A stretch of 15,884 bases of DNA from Bacillota bacterium (lineage in GTDB: Bacteria; Bacillota; Clostridia; Peptostreptococcales; Anaerovoracaceae). This document shows, piece after piece, positions 7,283 through 14,313 of the stretch (position 1 is its first letter; every line of letters begins with the position of its first letter). Both the position numbers and the translations under genes were made by a program. The notes below the pieces were generated by a model. The model made no database searches, had not been told where the DNA came from, and saw nothing but the letters and a program-made list of their open reading frames with translations. The stretch is from positions 1 through 15,884 of the forward strand of contig JAEELK010000128.1 in NCBI GenBank assembly GCA_016282655.1, given 5' to 3'.

Positions 7283-8452
7283 TTATGCTTCCGCGCAGAC
7301 GGACTTGATGGTCTCCGCGGCTTCCTCCAAGAGTTCCATGGGGATGTTCAGCGCCGGCAGCAGACGGATCTTCGTCTTGGCCGTCAGGCAGAGCACGCCC
7401 CGCTCGTTCAGTTTCTTGACCAGCTCCCCGGCAGGCTTCGCGCAGCGGAGGCCCAGCATGAGACCGAGACCGTCCACGCCCTCGATGCCCGGCGCGTCCG
7501 CGAAGGCCTTTCGCAGGAAGGCGCCCTTGGCCTCCACCTCCGCCAGGAAGGCGTCGTCCAGACGCTCCAGCACGCTGACCGCGCCGGCGCAGCAGACCGG
7601 ATTGCCGCCGTAGGTGGAGCCGTGGTCTCCGGGGACCAGAACGTCCATCGTTTTTTCGTTCATGAGGCAGGCGCCGATCGGCAGGCCGCCGCCCAGCCCC
7701 TTCGCCGTGCTGACCACGTCCGGCGAGATGCCGTAGTGCATGTAGGAATAGAGTTTGCCCGTGCGGCCGTTGCCGGTCTGGACCTCATCCACCATCAGCA
7801 CGATGTCCTCCTCCCTGCAGAAGGCTTCCAGCCCCTGCACGAATTCCTTGGAGAGCACGTGGATGCCGCCCTCGCCCTGCACGCATTCCACCAGCACGCC
7901 GGCGGCCTTCTGCTCCAGCGCCGTGCGCTTCAGGGTCTCCAGGTCGTCCGCAGGGACGGAGACGAAGCCCGGCGTGAGCGGCTGAAAGAGCTTGTGGAAG
8001 ACCTCCTGCCCGGTGGCGGCCAGGGTGCTCAGGGTGCGGCCGTGGAAGCTGTTCTCCAGCGTCACGATGGTGAAGTGCTCCGGGCCCTTCTTTTCCGCGG
8101 CGTATTTGCGCGCGACCTTGATGGCGCACTCGTTCGCTTCTGCGCCGGAATTGCCGAAAAAGACCCGCTTCATGCCGGTCTTTTCGCAGAGCAGCTCCGC
8201 CAGGCGCACGCAGGGCTCTGTGTAATACAGGTTGGACATGTGCTGGAGCTTGCCCAGCTGCGCGCTGACGGCCGCGACCCAGACGGGGTCGCCGTTGCCG
8301 AAGGCCGTGACGCCGATGCCGCTGCCCATGTCGATGTAGCGCTTTCCGTCCGCGTCATAGACCAGAGAGCCTTCCGCGCGGACCAGGTCCAGCGGGAAGC
8401 GCCCGTAGGTATGAGCGACGTATTTTTGATCGCGTTCCTGTAAAAGACTCAT
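7283..8452 (-). CDS. argD: Acetylornithine aminotransferase
   Basis: ArgD is a PLP-dependent class III aminotransferase. It transfers the amino group of glutamate to N-acetylglutamate semialdehyde, giving N-acetylornithine. The 389 residues contain GSGIGVTAFG (43-52), the phosphate-binding NSGAEANE (101-108), HGRTLSTLAATGQ (137-149), VDEVQTGNGRTG (221-232) with Asp222 for the pyridine nitrogen, and the Schiff-base lysine in STAKGLGGGLPIGA (Lys251). Length is standard. The gap from argB is 4 bases and the ArgB C-terminal codons supply the Shine-Dalgarno AAAGGAG. Related enzymes act on ornithine or succinylornithine; the arginine operon context favours acetylornithine. Confidence 0.95.
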   Translation of the reverse strand: MSLLQERDQKYVAHTYGRFPLDLVRAEGSLVYDADGKRYIDMGSGIGVTAFGNGDPVWVAAVSAQLGKLQHMSNLYYTEPCVRLAELLCEKTGMKRVFFGNSGAEANECAIKVARKYAAEKKGPEHFTIVTLENSFHGRTLSTLAATGQEVFHKLFQPLTPGFVSVPADDLETLKRTALEQKAAGVLVECVQGEGGIHVLSKEFVQGLEAFCREEDIVLMVDEVQTGNGRTGKLYSYMHYGISPDVVSTAKGLGGGLPIGACLMNEKTMDVLVPGDHGSTYGGNPVCCAGAVSVLERLDDAFLAEVEAKGAFLRKAFADAPGIEGVDGLGLMLGLRCAKPAGELVKKLNERGVLCLTAKTKIRLLPALNIPMELLEEAAETIKSVCAEA

Positions 8453-8456
8453 TTTT

Positions 8457-9320
8457 CTACGCTCCTTTGATCATGGTCCCGGCGCCCTCGTCCGTGAAGA
8501 GCTCCATGAGGATCGCGTGCGGGACGCGTCCGTCCATGATGATCACCTTGTGTACGCCTTCTTCCAGCGCCTTGATGCAGCAGTCCACCTTGGGGCGCAT
8601 GCCGCCGGAGACGATGCCCCGCTCGGCCAGCTGCTCCGTCTCGGAAATGGTCAGTTCCGGGATGAGGCTCGTCGGATCCGCGGGGTCTCCCAGGATGCCC
8701 GCCACGTCCGTCATGAGGATGAAGCGTTTGGCCTCCAGCTCGCCCGCGATGTGCGCGGCCGCGGTGTCGCCGTTGATGTTGTAGGCGTTTCCCTCGCGGT
8801 CGCAGCCGATGGTGGAGATGACGGGGATGTAGCCCTTTTCCAGCAGGTCCTTCACCGGCGCGATGTTGATGCGCTCCACCTCGCCCACGTAGCCGAGGCG
8901 CTCGTCCTTGACGCGGGCCTCGATGAGCCTGCCGTCCATGCCGGAGATCCCCATGGCCTTGCCGCCCTTGGTCTGCAGCAGGTTGACCAGCGTCTTGTTG
9001 ATCTTGCCCGCGAGGACCATCTGGGCGATCTCCACGGTCTCCTTGTCCGTCACGCGCAGGCCGTCCACGAACTCCGGACGCTTGCCCAGCTTTTCCATGA
9101 GCTCGCTGATCTCCGGCCCGCCGCCGTGGACCAGCACCACCTTGACGCCGATGAACCAGAGCAGCACCACGTCCTCCATGACCTGCTGCTTCAGCTGCTC
9201 GTTCGTCATGGCGTGCCCGCCGTACTTGATGACGACGGTCTGCCCCACGTATCTTCTGATGTAGGGCAGCGCCTGCGTGAGGACCTCCGCCCGTTCTTTG
9301 TTGGAAAGATGCTCGATCAT
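8457..9320 (-). CDS. argB: Acetylglutamate kinase
   Basis: ArgB phosphorylates N-acetylglutamate, usually the controlled step in the cyclic arginine pathway. The 287-residue amino-acid-kinase protein shows VIKYGGHAM (30-38), VLVHGGGPEI (62-71), the NINGDTAAAHIAGEL block (181-195), and LMTDVAGIL (202-210). An extra N-terminal helix (ALPYIRRYVGQTVVIKYGG, 17-35) and the C-terminal ELFTDEGAGTMI (273-284) are hallmarks of the hexameric, arginine-inhibited form, so feedback by arginine is likely (inference from family knowledge). The ATG overlaps the argJ stop as ATGA, implying coupled translation. ArgB sits next to its pathway neighbours ArgJ and ArgD. Confidence 0.96.
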   Translation of the reverse strand: MIEHLSNKERAEVLTQALPYIRRYVGQTVVIKYGGHAMTNEQLKQQVMEDVVLLWFIGVKVVLVHGGGPEISELMEKLGKRPEFVDGLRVTDKETVEIAQMVLAGKINKTLVNLLQTKGGKAMGISGMDGRLIEARVKDERLGYVGEVERINIAPVKDLLEKGYIPVISTIGCDREGNAYNINGDTAAAHIAGELEAKRFILMTDVAGILGDPADPTSLIPELTISETEQLAERGIVSGGMRPKVDCCIKALEEGVHKVIIMDGRVPHAILMELFTDEGAGTMIKGA

Positions 9321-10531
9321 GTTCTGTAGTCTCCGTTGATCTTAACGTAATCGTAAGTGAGGTCGCAGCCCCAGGCGGTGGCAGAAGCCCCGCCGGCGTT
9401 CAGGGAGATGAGGATCTCGATCTCCGTTTCCAGCAGGATCTTCTTGGCCTGCTCCTCCGAGAAGGGGATGCCCGCGCCGTCTTTGCAGACCGCGATCTCG
9501 CCCGCCGCGGAGCGGAAGGAAAGGTCCACCCGGCTCACGTCCAGCGGAACGCCGGCGTAGCCGATGGCGCAGAGCACGCGGCCCCAGTTGGCGTCGGCGC
9601 CGAACATGGCCGCCTTGACCAGCGAGGAGCAGATGACGGACTTCGCGACCGTCTTCGCGTCCGCTTCGCTCGGCGCGCCGCTGACGCGGCATTCGAGCAT
9701 GCGCGTGGCGCCCTCCCCGTCCCCGGCCATGGTCCGGCAGAGCCAGACGGTGACCGTGTTGAGGGCTTCCATGAAGGCGCTGAAGTCTTCGCCCTCCTCC
9801 GTGATCTCCGGGTTGCCCGCCAGGCCGTTCGCGAGCAGGCAGACCATGTCGTTGGTGGAGGTGTCCCCGTCCACGCTGAGCATGTTGAAGCTCTTCTGCA
9901 CGTCCGTGGAGAGCGCCTTCTGCAGCATGGCCGGGCTGATCGCCGCGTCGCTGCAGAGGAAGACCAGCATGGTGGCCATGTCGGGATGGATCATGCCGCT
10001 GCCCTTGGCGATGCCGCCCAGGCGGCAGCTCTTTCCGCCCGCGCTGAACTCCACCGCGATCTCTTTGCGGACCGTGTCCGTGGTCATGATGGCTTCCGCC
10101 GCGTCCGCGCTCCCGGAAGAGGAAAGCGCGGCCGCGAGCGCGTCCATCTTCGCCTCGATGGGGCTTAGGTCCAGCGGCTGGCCGATGACGCCGGTGGAAG
10201 CCACCAGGACGTCCTCCGGCGCGATGCCGAGGCGCGACGCCGCCAGGGCGCACATCTTTTCCGCGATCTCGATGCCGTCCGCGTTGCAGGTGTTCGCGTT
10301 GCCGCTGTTGCAGATGACGGCGCGGGCCTGCCCGTCCGCGAGATGAGACTTCGTCACGGTCAGGGGCGCGCCCTTCACCAGGTTCCTGGTGTAGACGGCT
10401 GCCGCTGCGGCCGGCGCGTCGCTGACGATGAGCGCAAGGTCTTTCTTCGTATGGTTCTTCCGGATGCCGCAGTGCAGGCCAGCGGCCCGGAACCCCTTGG
10501 CGGCGCAGACGCCGCCTTCGATCAGCTTCAC
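9317..10531 (-). CDS. argJ: Ornithine acetyltransferase / N-acetylglutamate synthase precursor
   Basis: ArgJ moves the acetyl group from N-acetylornithine to glutamate, releasing ornithine and recycling acetylglutamate; bifunctional forms also use acetyl-CoA. The 404-residue precursor has the self-cleavage site in KGSGMIHPDMATML: Thr187 should become the N-terminal nucleophile of the beta chain after cleavage at Ala186-Thr187. TGVIGQPL (113-120) supplies the usual oxyanion region, and the C-terminus WGCDLTYDYVKINGDYRT is typical. The start is GTG at 10531, one base after the argC stop, with GGAGGGAG inside the argC end as ribosome site. With ArgJ present no argA or argE is needed; whether this enzyme is mono- or bifunctional cannot be read from sequence alone. 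Confidence 0.96.
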   Translation of the reverse strand: MKLIEGGVCAAKGFRAAGLHCGIRKNHTKKDLALIVSDAPAAAAAVYTRNLVKGAPLTVTKSHLADGQARAVICNSGNANTCNADGIEIAEKMCALAASRLGIAPEDVLVASTGVIGQPLDLSPIEAKMDALAAALSSSGSADAAEAIMTTDTVRKEIAVEFSAGGKSCRLGGIAKGSGMIHPDMATMLVFLCSDAAISPAMLQKALSTDVQKSFNMLSVDGDTSTNDMVCLLANGLAGNPEITEEGEDFSAFMEALNTVTVWLCRTMAGDGEGATRMLECRVSGAPSEADAKTVAKSVICSSLVKAAMFGADANWGRVLCAIGYAGVPLDVSRVDLSFRSAAGEIAVCKDGAGIPFSEEQAKKILLETEIEILISLNAGGASATAWGCDLTYDYVKINGDYRT

Positions 10532-10532
10532 C

Positions 10533-11462
10533 TTATCTCCCTCCCAGTTCGAGCCCCTCGGTCTCTTCGGCGCCGAGGAGCAGATTCATGTTTTGCAGGG
10601 CGGCGCCGGAAGCGCCCTTGCCCAGATTGTCGAAACGGGCGCAGAGCAGCAGGCGCTCCTCGTTGCCCCAGAGGCTGATCTCCATGTCGTCGCGCCCGGA
10701 GAAGGCGGCCGCGGAGAGGAAGCCTGCCTCGTCCGTGCCCTCGGCGAAGCGCACCACGGGGCCGGTGTAGCAGGCGCGGTACGCGGCCGCGACGTCCGCG
10801 AGGCTGCCCCGGAGGTCCTGCGCGAAGAGCGGCACCGTCACTTCCATGCCGCTGTAGAAATCCGCGACGACGGGGCAGAAGGCGGGCGCGGTCTGAAGCC
10901 CGCAGATCTTCTGCATCTCGGCGAGGTGCTTGTGCTGCTGCGCGAGCCCGTACTGGCGGGGCGCGTCATACAGAACGGGACGCTGCGGGTCTTCGTAGGC
11001 AGCGATCATCTTTTTGCCGCCGCCGCTGTAGCCGGTCAGGGAGAAGCAGGAAAGGGCGGCGGCGGGGGCCAGGAGGCCCGCCGCGACCAGCGGCCGGACC
11101 AGGGCGATGAAGCCGCTGGCGTGGCAGCCCGGGTTGGCGATGCGCCGGGCTGCCGCGACGGCGCCGGGCCCGATCAGCTCCGGAAAGCCGTAGACCCAGC
11201 CCGGCGCCGTGCGGTGGGCCGTGGAAGTGTCTATGACCGCCGTCGTTTCGTTCTCGATCAGCAGGACGGCCTCTCTGGCCGCCTCGTCGGGGAGGCAGAG
11301 AAAGACCACGTCCGCTTCGTTCATGGCCGCCTTTCGCGCCGCTTCGTCCTTGCGGAGCGCCTCCGGCAGCTGCAGGAGCTCTATATCGCGCCGCAGGCTG
11401 AGCCTTTCGTGGATCCGCAGGCCCGTGGTGCCGGCGGCGCCGTCGATGAAGATCTTTTTCAT
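10533..11462 (-). CDS. argC: N-acetyl-gamma-glutamyl-phosphate reductase, type 2
   Basis: ArgC reduces N-acetylglutamyl phosphate to the semialdehyde with NADPH. The 309-residue protein begins IFIDGAAGTTGLRIHERL (4-21), the nucleotide loop typical of the short type 2 subfamily. The catalytic cysteine lies in ANPGCHASGFIALVRPL (Cys113). Further marks are LTGYSGGGKKMI (142-153), the QQHKHLAEM motif (175-183) that carries the catalytic histidine in this subfamily, and GNEERLLLCARFDNLGKGA (266-284). The more common type 1 ArgC is about 340 residues. The gap from argH is 4 bases, with a weak GAAAGAAG ribosome site, so translation may depend on coupling. Confidence 0.93.
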   Translation of the reverse strand: MKKIFIDGAAGTTGLRIHERLSLRRDIELLQLPEALRKDEAARKAAMNEADVVFLCLPDEAAREAVLLIENETTAVIDTSTAHRTAPGWVYGFPELIGPGAVAAARRIANPGCHASGFIALVRPLVAAGLLAPAAALSCFSLTGYSGGGKKMIAAYEDPQRPVLYDAPRQYGLAQQHKHLAEMQKICGLQTAPAFCPVVADFYSGMEVTVPLFAQDLRGSLADVAAAYRACYTGPVVRFAEGTDEAGFLSAAAFSGRDDMEISLWGNEERLLLCARFDNLGKGASGAALQNMNLLLGAEETEGLELGGR

Positions 11463-11466
11463 GTTC

Positions 11467-12846
11467 TTACGCTTCTTTCAACTGTGCTTTTACATAAGCC
11501 ATCTGTTCCGCCACCGATTCCGGCGAAGTGCCGCCCTCGGAGCCGCGCTTCCGCACGCATACGTCCAGGTCGATGGCCTCGTAGACGTCCGTGTCGAAGA
11601 GCGGGCTGTATTCCCGGTAGACTTCCAGCGGCACCATCTCCAGCACCATGTCCTCGGCGATGCAGCGCGCCACCAGACTGCCGGAGATCTTGTAGGCGTC
11701 CCGGAAGGCCGCGCCCTTGCCGACCAGATAGTCCGCGAGGTCCGTGGCGTTGATGAAGCCCTTCTGCGCGGCGGCGCGCATCCGCTCCGGATGCACTTTC
11801 ATGGTGGCCAGCATGGGGATGAAGACGGACAGGCAGGCCCGGACGGTATCCGCCGCGTCGAAGACCGGCTCCTTGTCCTCCTGCATGTCCTTGTTGTACG
11901 CCAGCGGCAGGCCCTTCAGCGTGGTCAGCAGGGAGAGCAGGTCTCCGTAGACCCGCCCCGTCTTGCCCCGGCAGAGCTCCGCCATGTCCGAATTCTTCTT
12001 CTGCGGCATGATGGACGAGCCCGTGGTATAGGCGTCGTCGATGGTCACGAAGCCGAACTCCGCGCTGGACCAGAGGATCAGCTCTTCGGAGAAGCGGCTC
12101 AGATGCATGCTGATCAGCGCGAGGCAGGCGAGATACTCCACGGCGAAGTCCCGGTCCGAGACCGCGTCCATGCTGTTTCTGCAGATCTCGTCGAAGCCGA
12201 GCTCCGCGGCCTCGAAGCGCCGGTCCGTGGGATAGGTGGTGCCGGCGAGCGCGCAGGCCCCGATGGGCGAGCAGTTGATGCGCTTGCGGCAGTCCGCGAG
12301 CCTGGCGCGGTCGCGCAGGAACATCATGGCATAGGCCATGAGATGCTGCGAAAAGAGCACCGGCTGTGCCCGCTGCAGATGGGTGTATCCGGGCATGACT
12401 GCGTCCGAATACTCCTCCGCCTTCTCGAGCAGGGTCATGAGCAGCTCCTCCAGCAGCGCGCGGTCTTCGTCGCACTCGCCCCGGAGGTACATGCGCAGGT
12501 CCAGCGCCACCTGGTCGTTGCGGCTCCGCGCCGTATGGAGCTTCTTGCCCGGCAGGCCGATGCGCGCCGTCAGCTCCTGCTCCACGAACATATGGATGTC
12601 TTCGCAGCCGGGGTCGATCTGCAGCGCGCCGCTTTCCAGATCCGCCAGGATCCCTTCGAGCCCCGCCTTGATGAGGGCGCCGTCCGTCTCGCCGAGGATG
12701 CCCTGCGCCGTCAGCATGGCCGCGTGCGCGATGCTCCCGAGGATGTCCTGCCGGTACATGCGGCTGTCGAAACCGATGGAGGAATTGAAATCGTCCGCGA
12801 TCCGGTCTGTCTGTCCGGAGCTGCGCCCCTCCCACATTTTTGCCAT
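11467..12846 (-). CDS. argH: Argininosuccinate lyase
   Basis: ArgH cleaves argininosuccinate to arginine and fumarate, the last pathway step. The 459-residue protein belongs to the aspartase/fumarase superfamily: WEGRSSGQTD (5-14), TARSRNDQVALDLRMYLR (105-122), PGYTHLQRAQP (152-162) with the conserved His156, and the signature TTGSSIMPQKKNSDMAELCR (274-293) with the catalytic serine (Ser277 or Ser278). The normal C-terminal block FRDAYKISGSLV and EGGTSPESV is present. Length is typical. The start has AGGAG nearby, and 29 bases separate it from argG, with no obvious terminator between. Confidence 0.96.
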   Translation of the reverse strand: MAKMWEGRSSGQTDRIADDFNSSIGFDSRMYRQDILGSIAHAAMLTAQGILGETDGALIKAGLEGILADLESGALQIDPGCEDIHMFVEQELTARIGLPGKKLHTARSRNDQVALDLRMYLRGECDEDRALLEELLMTLLEKAEEYSDAVMPGYTHLQRAQPVLFSQHLMAYAMMFLRDRARLADCRKRINCSPIGACALAGTTYPTDRRFEAAELGFDEICRNSMDAVSDRDFAVEYLACLALISMHLSRFSEELILWSSAEFGFVTIDDAYTTGSSIMPQKKNSDMAELCRGKTGRVYGDLLSLLTTLKGLPLAYNKDMQEDKEPVFDAADTVRACLSVFIPMLATMKVHPERMRAAAQKGFINATDLADYLVGKGAAFRDAYKISGSLVARCIAEDMVLEMVPLEVYREYSPLFDTDVYEAIDLDVCVRKRGSEGGTSPESVAEQMAYVKAQLKEA

Positions 12847-12875
12847 TCTCGTTCTCCTGTCTCTTTCGCGGGGCC

Positions 12876-14114
12876 TTATTTCAAGAGGCCCTTTTCCCGC
12901 AGCGACTGCTCGCGCATGGCCTGGACCCGGGTGGGCAGGCCCCAGAGGTTGATGAAGCCACCGGCGTCGGTCTGGTCGTAGTCCGATTCGTCGAAGGTGG
13001 CGAGCTCCTCACTGTAGAGGGAATAGGGGGACGTGGTGCCGGCCGGGATGATGTTTCCCTTGTAGAGCTTCAGCTTCACGTCGCCGGTGACGTATTTGTT
13101 GGATTCGTTCGCGAAGGCGGTGAGCGCCTCCTGCAGCGGCGAGTACCATTTGCCGTTGTAGATCATGTCCGCGTAGTCCACGGCGAGCTTCTGCTTCACG
13201 TGCAGGGTGTCCTTGTCCACCGTGAGCATCTCGAGCTGCTCATGCGCGAAATAAAGGATGCTGCCGCCGGGCGTCTCGTAGATGCCGCGGTCCTTGATGC
13301 CCACCAGACGGTTCTCGACGATGTCGATGATGCCGACGCCGTTGGCGCCGCCCAGCTCGTTCAGCTTCTCGATGATCTTGGACGCCTTCATCTTCTCGCC
13401 GTTGAGCGCCACGGGAGCGCCGGCCTCGAAGCTGAGGGTCAGATAGGTCGGCTCGTCCGGCGCCTGGAAGGGCGATACGCCCATCTCCAGAAAGCCGGGC
13501 TTGTCCAGATCCGGCTCGTTGCCCGGGTCTTCCAGATCCAGGCCTTCGTGGCTCAGATGCCAGAGGTTCTTATCCTTGGAATAGTTGGTCTCGCGGGAGA
13601 TCTTGAGGGGCACGTTGTGCGCCTCCGCGTAGTCGATCTCCTCCTCGCGGGACTTGATGTCCCACTCGCGCCAGGGGGCGATGATCTTCATGCCGGGCGC
13701 GAAGCGCTTGATGGCCAGCTCAAAGCGGACCTGGTCGTTGCCCTTGCCGGTGCAGCCGTGGGCGATGGCGTCCGCGCCTTCTTCCAGCGCGATCTGCGCG
13801 AGCTTGCGCGCGATGACGGGCCGCGCGAAGGCGGTGCCGAGCAGATAGTTCTCATATTTCGCGTCCATCTTGAGGCTGGGCAGGATGATCTCCTCCACCA
13901 TCTCGTCCACCAGATCCGCCACGATCAGCTTGGAAGCGCCGGTCTTCAGAGCCTTCTCCTCCAGACCGTCCAGCTCGCCGGCCTGTCCGACGTTGCCGGC
14001 CACGGCGATGATCTCCGGATCGTTGTAGTTCTCCTTCAGCCAGGGGATGATGATGGAGGTGTCCAGTCCTCCGGAATAGGCCAGTACGATCTTTTTGATG
14101 CTTTTCTTGTCCAT
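12876..14114 (-). CDS. argG: Argininosuccinate synthase
   Basis: ArgG condenses citrulline and aspartate with ATP to argininosuccinate. The 412-residue protein has the PP-loop [16 protein letters not shown] (11-26), NVGQAGEL (41-48), [13 protein letters not shown] (90-102), and [14 protein letters not shown] (119-132), the main ATP and citrulline/aspartate contacts of the family. It also has GRETNYS-like [12 protein letters not shown] (174-185) and [11 protein letters not shown] (277-287). The ATG at 14114 has an excellent AAAGGAG site. It is the first gene of the arginine operon, preceded by the promoter and ARG-box-like dyad at 14202-14250. The N-terminus has lysine- and isoleucine-rich codons with more A/T than its neighbours, common for a first, well-translated gene. 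Confidence 0.97.
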   Translation of the reverse strand: MDKKSIKKIVLAYSGGLDTSIIIPWLKENYNDPEIIAVAGNVGQAGELDGLEEKALKTGASKLIVADLVDEMVEEIILPSLKMDAKYENYLLGTAFARPVIARKLAQIALEEGADAIAHGCTGKGNDQVRFELAIKRFAPGMKIIAPWREWDIKSREEEIDYAEAHNVPLKISRETNYSKDKNLWHLSHEGLDLEDPGNEPDLDKPGFLEMGVSPFQAPDEPTYLTLSFEAGAPVALNGEKMKASKIIEKLNELGGANGVGIIDIVENRLVGIKDRGIYETPGGSILYFAHEQLEMLTVDKDTLHVKQKLAVDYADMIYNGKWYSPLQEALTAFANESNKYVTGDVKLKLYKGNIIPAGTTSPYSLYSEELATFDESDYDQTDAGGFINLWGLPTRVQAMREQSLREKGLLK

Positions 14115-14173
14115 GTTCTCTCTCCTTTATCTCTGCGGCGGGCGGCTCTGCCCGGGCGTTTGGGCGACGGATC

Positions 14174-14201
14174 CCGAAAGGCCGCTCCTCCGGCATTTCG
14201 G
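14174..14201 (-). other. Leader-RNA hairpin upstream of argG
   Basis: In the presumed argG leader a stem pairs CCGAAA with TTTCGG (outer 6 bases). After a single mismatch, GCCG pairs with CGGC around a six-base loop GAGGAG. A second, smaller stem CGGGC/GCCCG lies further down near 14138-14153. No U-run follows either hairpin, so an intrinsic terminator is not supported. The stem may protect the mRNA end or have no role. Confidence 0.4.
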
Positions 14202-14215
14202 TGCAAATTTATGCA
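14202..14215 (-). promoter_or_regulatory. Candidate ArgR/AhrC operator (ARG box)
   Basis: The 14-base dyad TGCATAAATTTGCA matches the ARG-box pattern (TGAAT, four A/T, ATTCA) at 11 of 14 places by my count. It lies just downstream of the -10 element, overlapping the expected transcription start. That is where an arginine-bound ArgR/AhrC hexamer would block initiation. Since all operon genes make arginine, repression by arginine is the simplest reading. No argR gene is in the window, so the regulator is inferred. Confidence 0.5.
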
Positions 14216-14222
14216 TACTGAT

Positions 14223-14250
14223 ATTATAATTATACATCAGAATCTGTCAA
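14223..14250 (-). promoter_or_regulatory. Strong sigma-A promoter of the arginine operon
   Basis: On the minus strand a perfect TTGACA (14250-14245) is followed by a 16-base spacer and a perfect TATAAT (14228-14223). Start of transcription is expected near 14216, giving a leader of about 100 bases before argG. The region stands out as AT-rich in a GC-rich neighbourhood. A second TATAAT lies in the spacer but at unsuitable distance. This is the only clear promoter for the eight-gene operon. Confidence 0.85.
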
Positions 14251-14275
14251 TATACTAATTTATCTTTTTTCTGAG

Positions 14276-14305
14276 TGAATATTTTTCGCAATTATGCGCA
14301 TATTC
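14276..14305. promoter_or_regulatory. AT-rich dyad upstream of the arginine promoter, possible second ARG site
   Basis: Arms GAATAT (14277-14282) and ATATTC (14300-14305) enclose a smaller dyad CGCA/TGCG (14287-14298). The segment TGAATATTTTTCGC (14276-14289) keeps one perfect ARG half-site (TGAAT plus four A/T), about 26 bases beyond the -35 element. AhrC and ArgR often use a second, more distant site. As RNA it could form a weak stem after the sulfatase stop, but no U-tract follows on the minus strand. Confidence 0.3.
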
Positions 14306-14313
14306 TTTCGCGA

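Noticed and set aside
12847..12875. Possible independent promoter or terminator between argG and argH
   Set aside because: The 29-base gap holds only an AGGAG ribosome site; no hairpin with a U-tract or promoter-like pair of boxes is seen.
13852..14196. Possible arginine-rich leader peptide starting at 14196 in the argG leader (MPEERPFGIRRPNAR)
   Set aside because: Four arginine codons in the first 15 are tempting for attenuation. However, there is no Shine-Dalgarno, the ATG lies inside a hairpin, the frame has no stop before argG and overlaps argG for most of its length, and no terminator structure follows.
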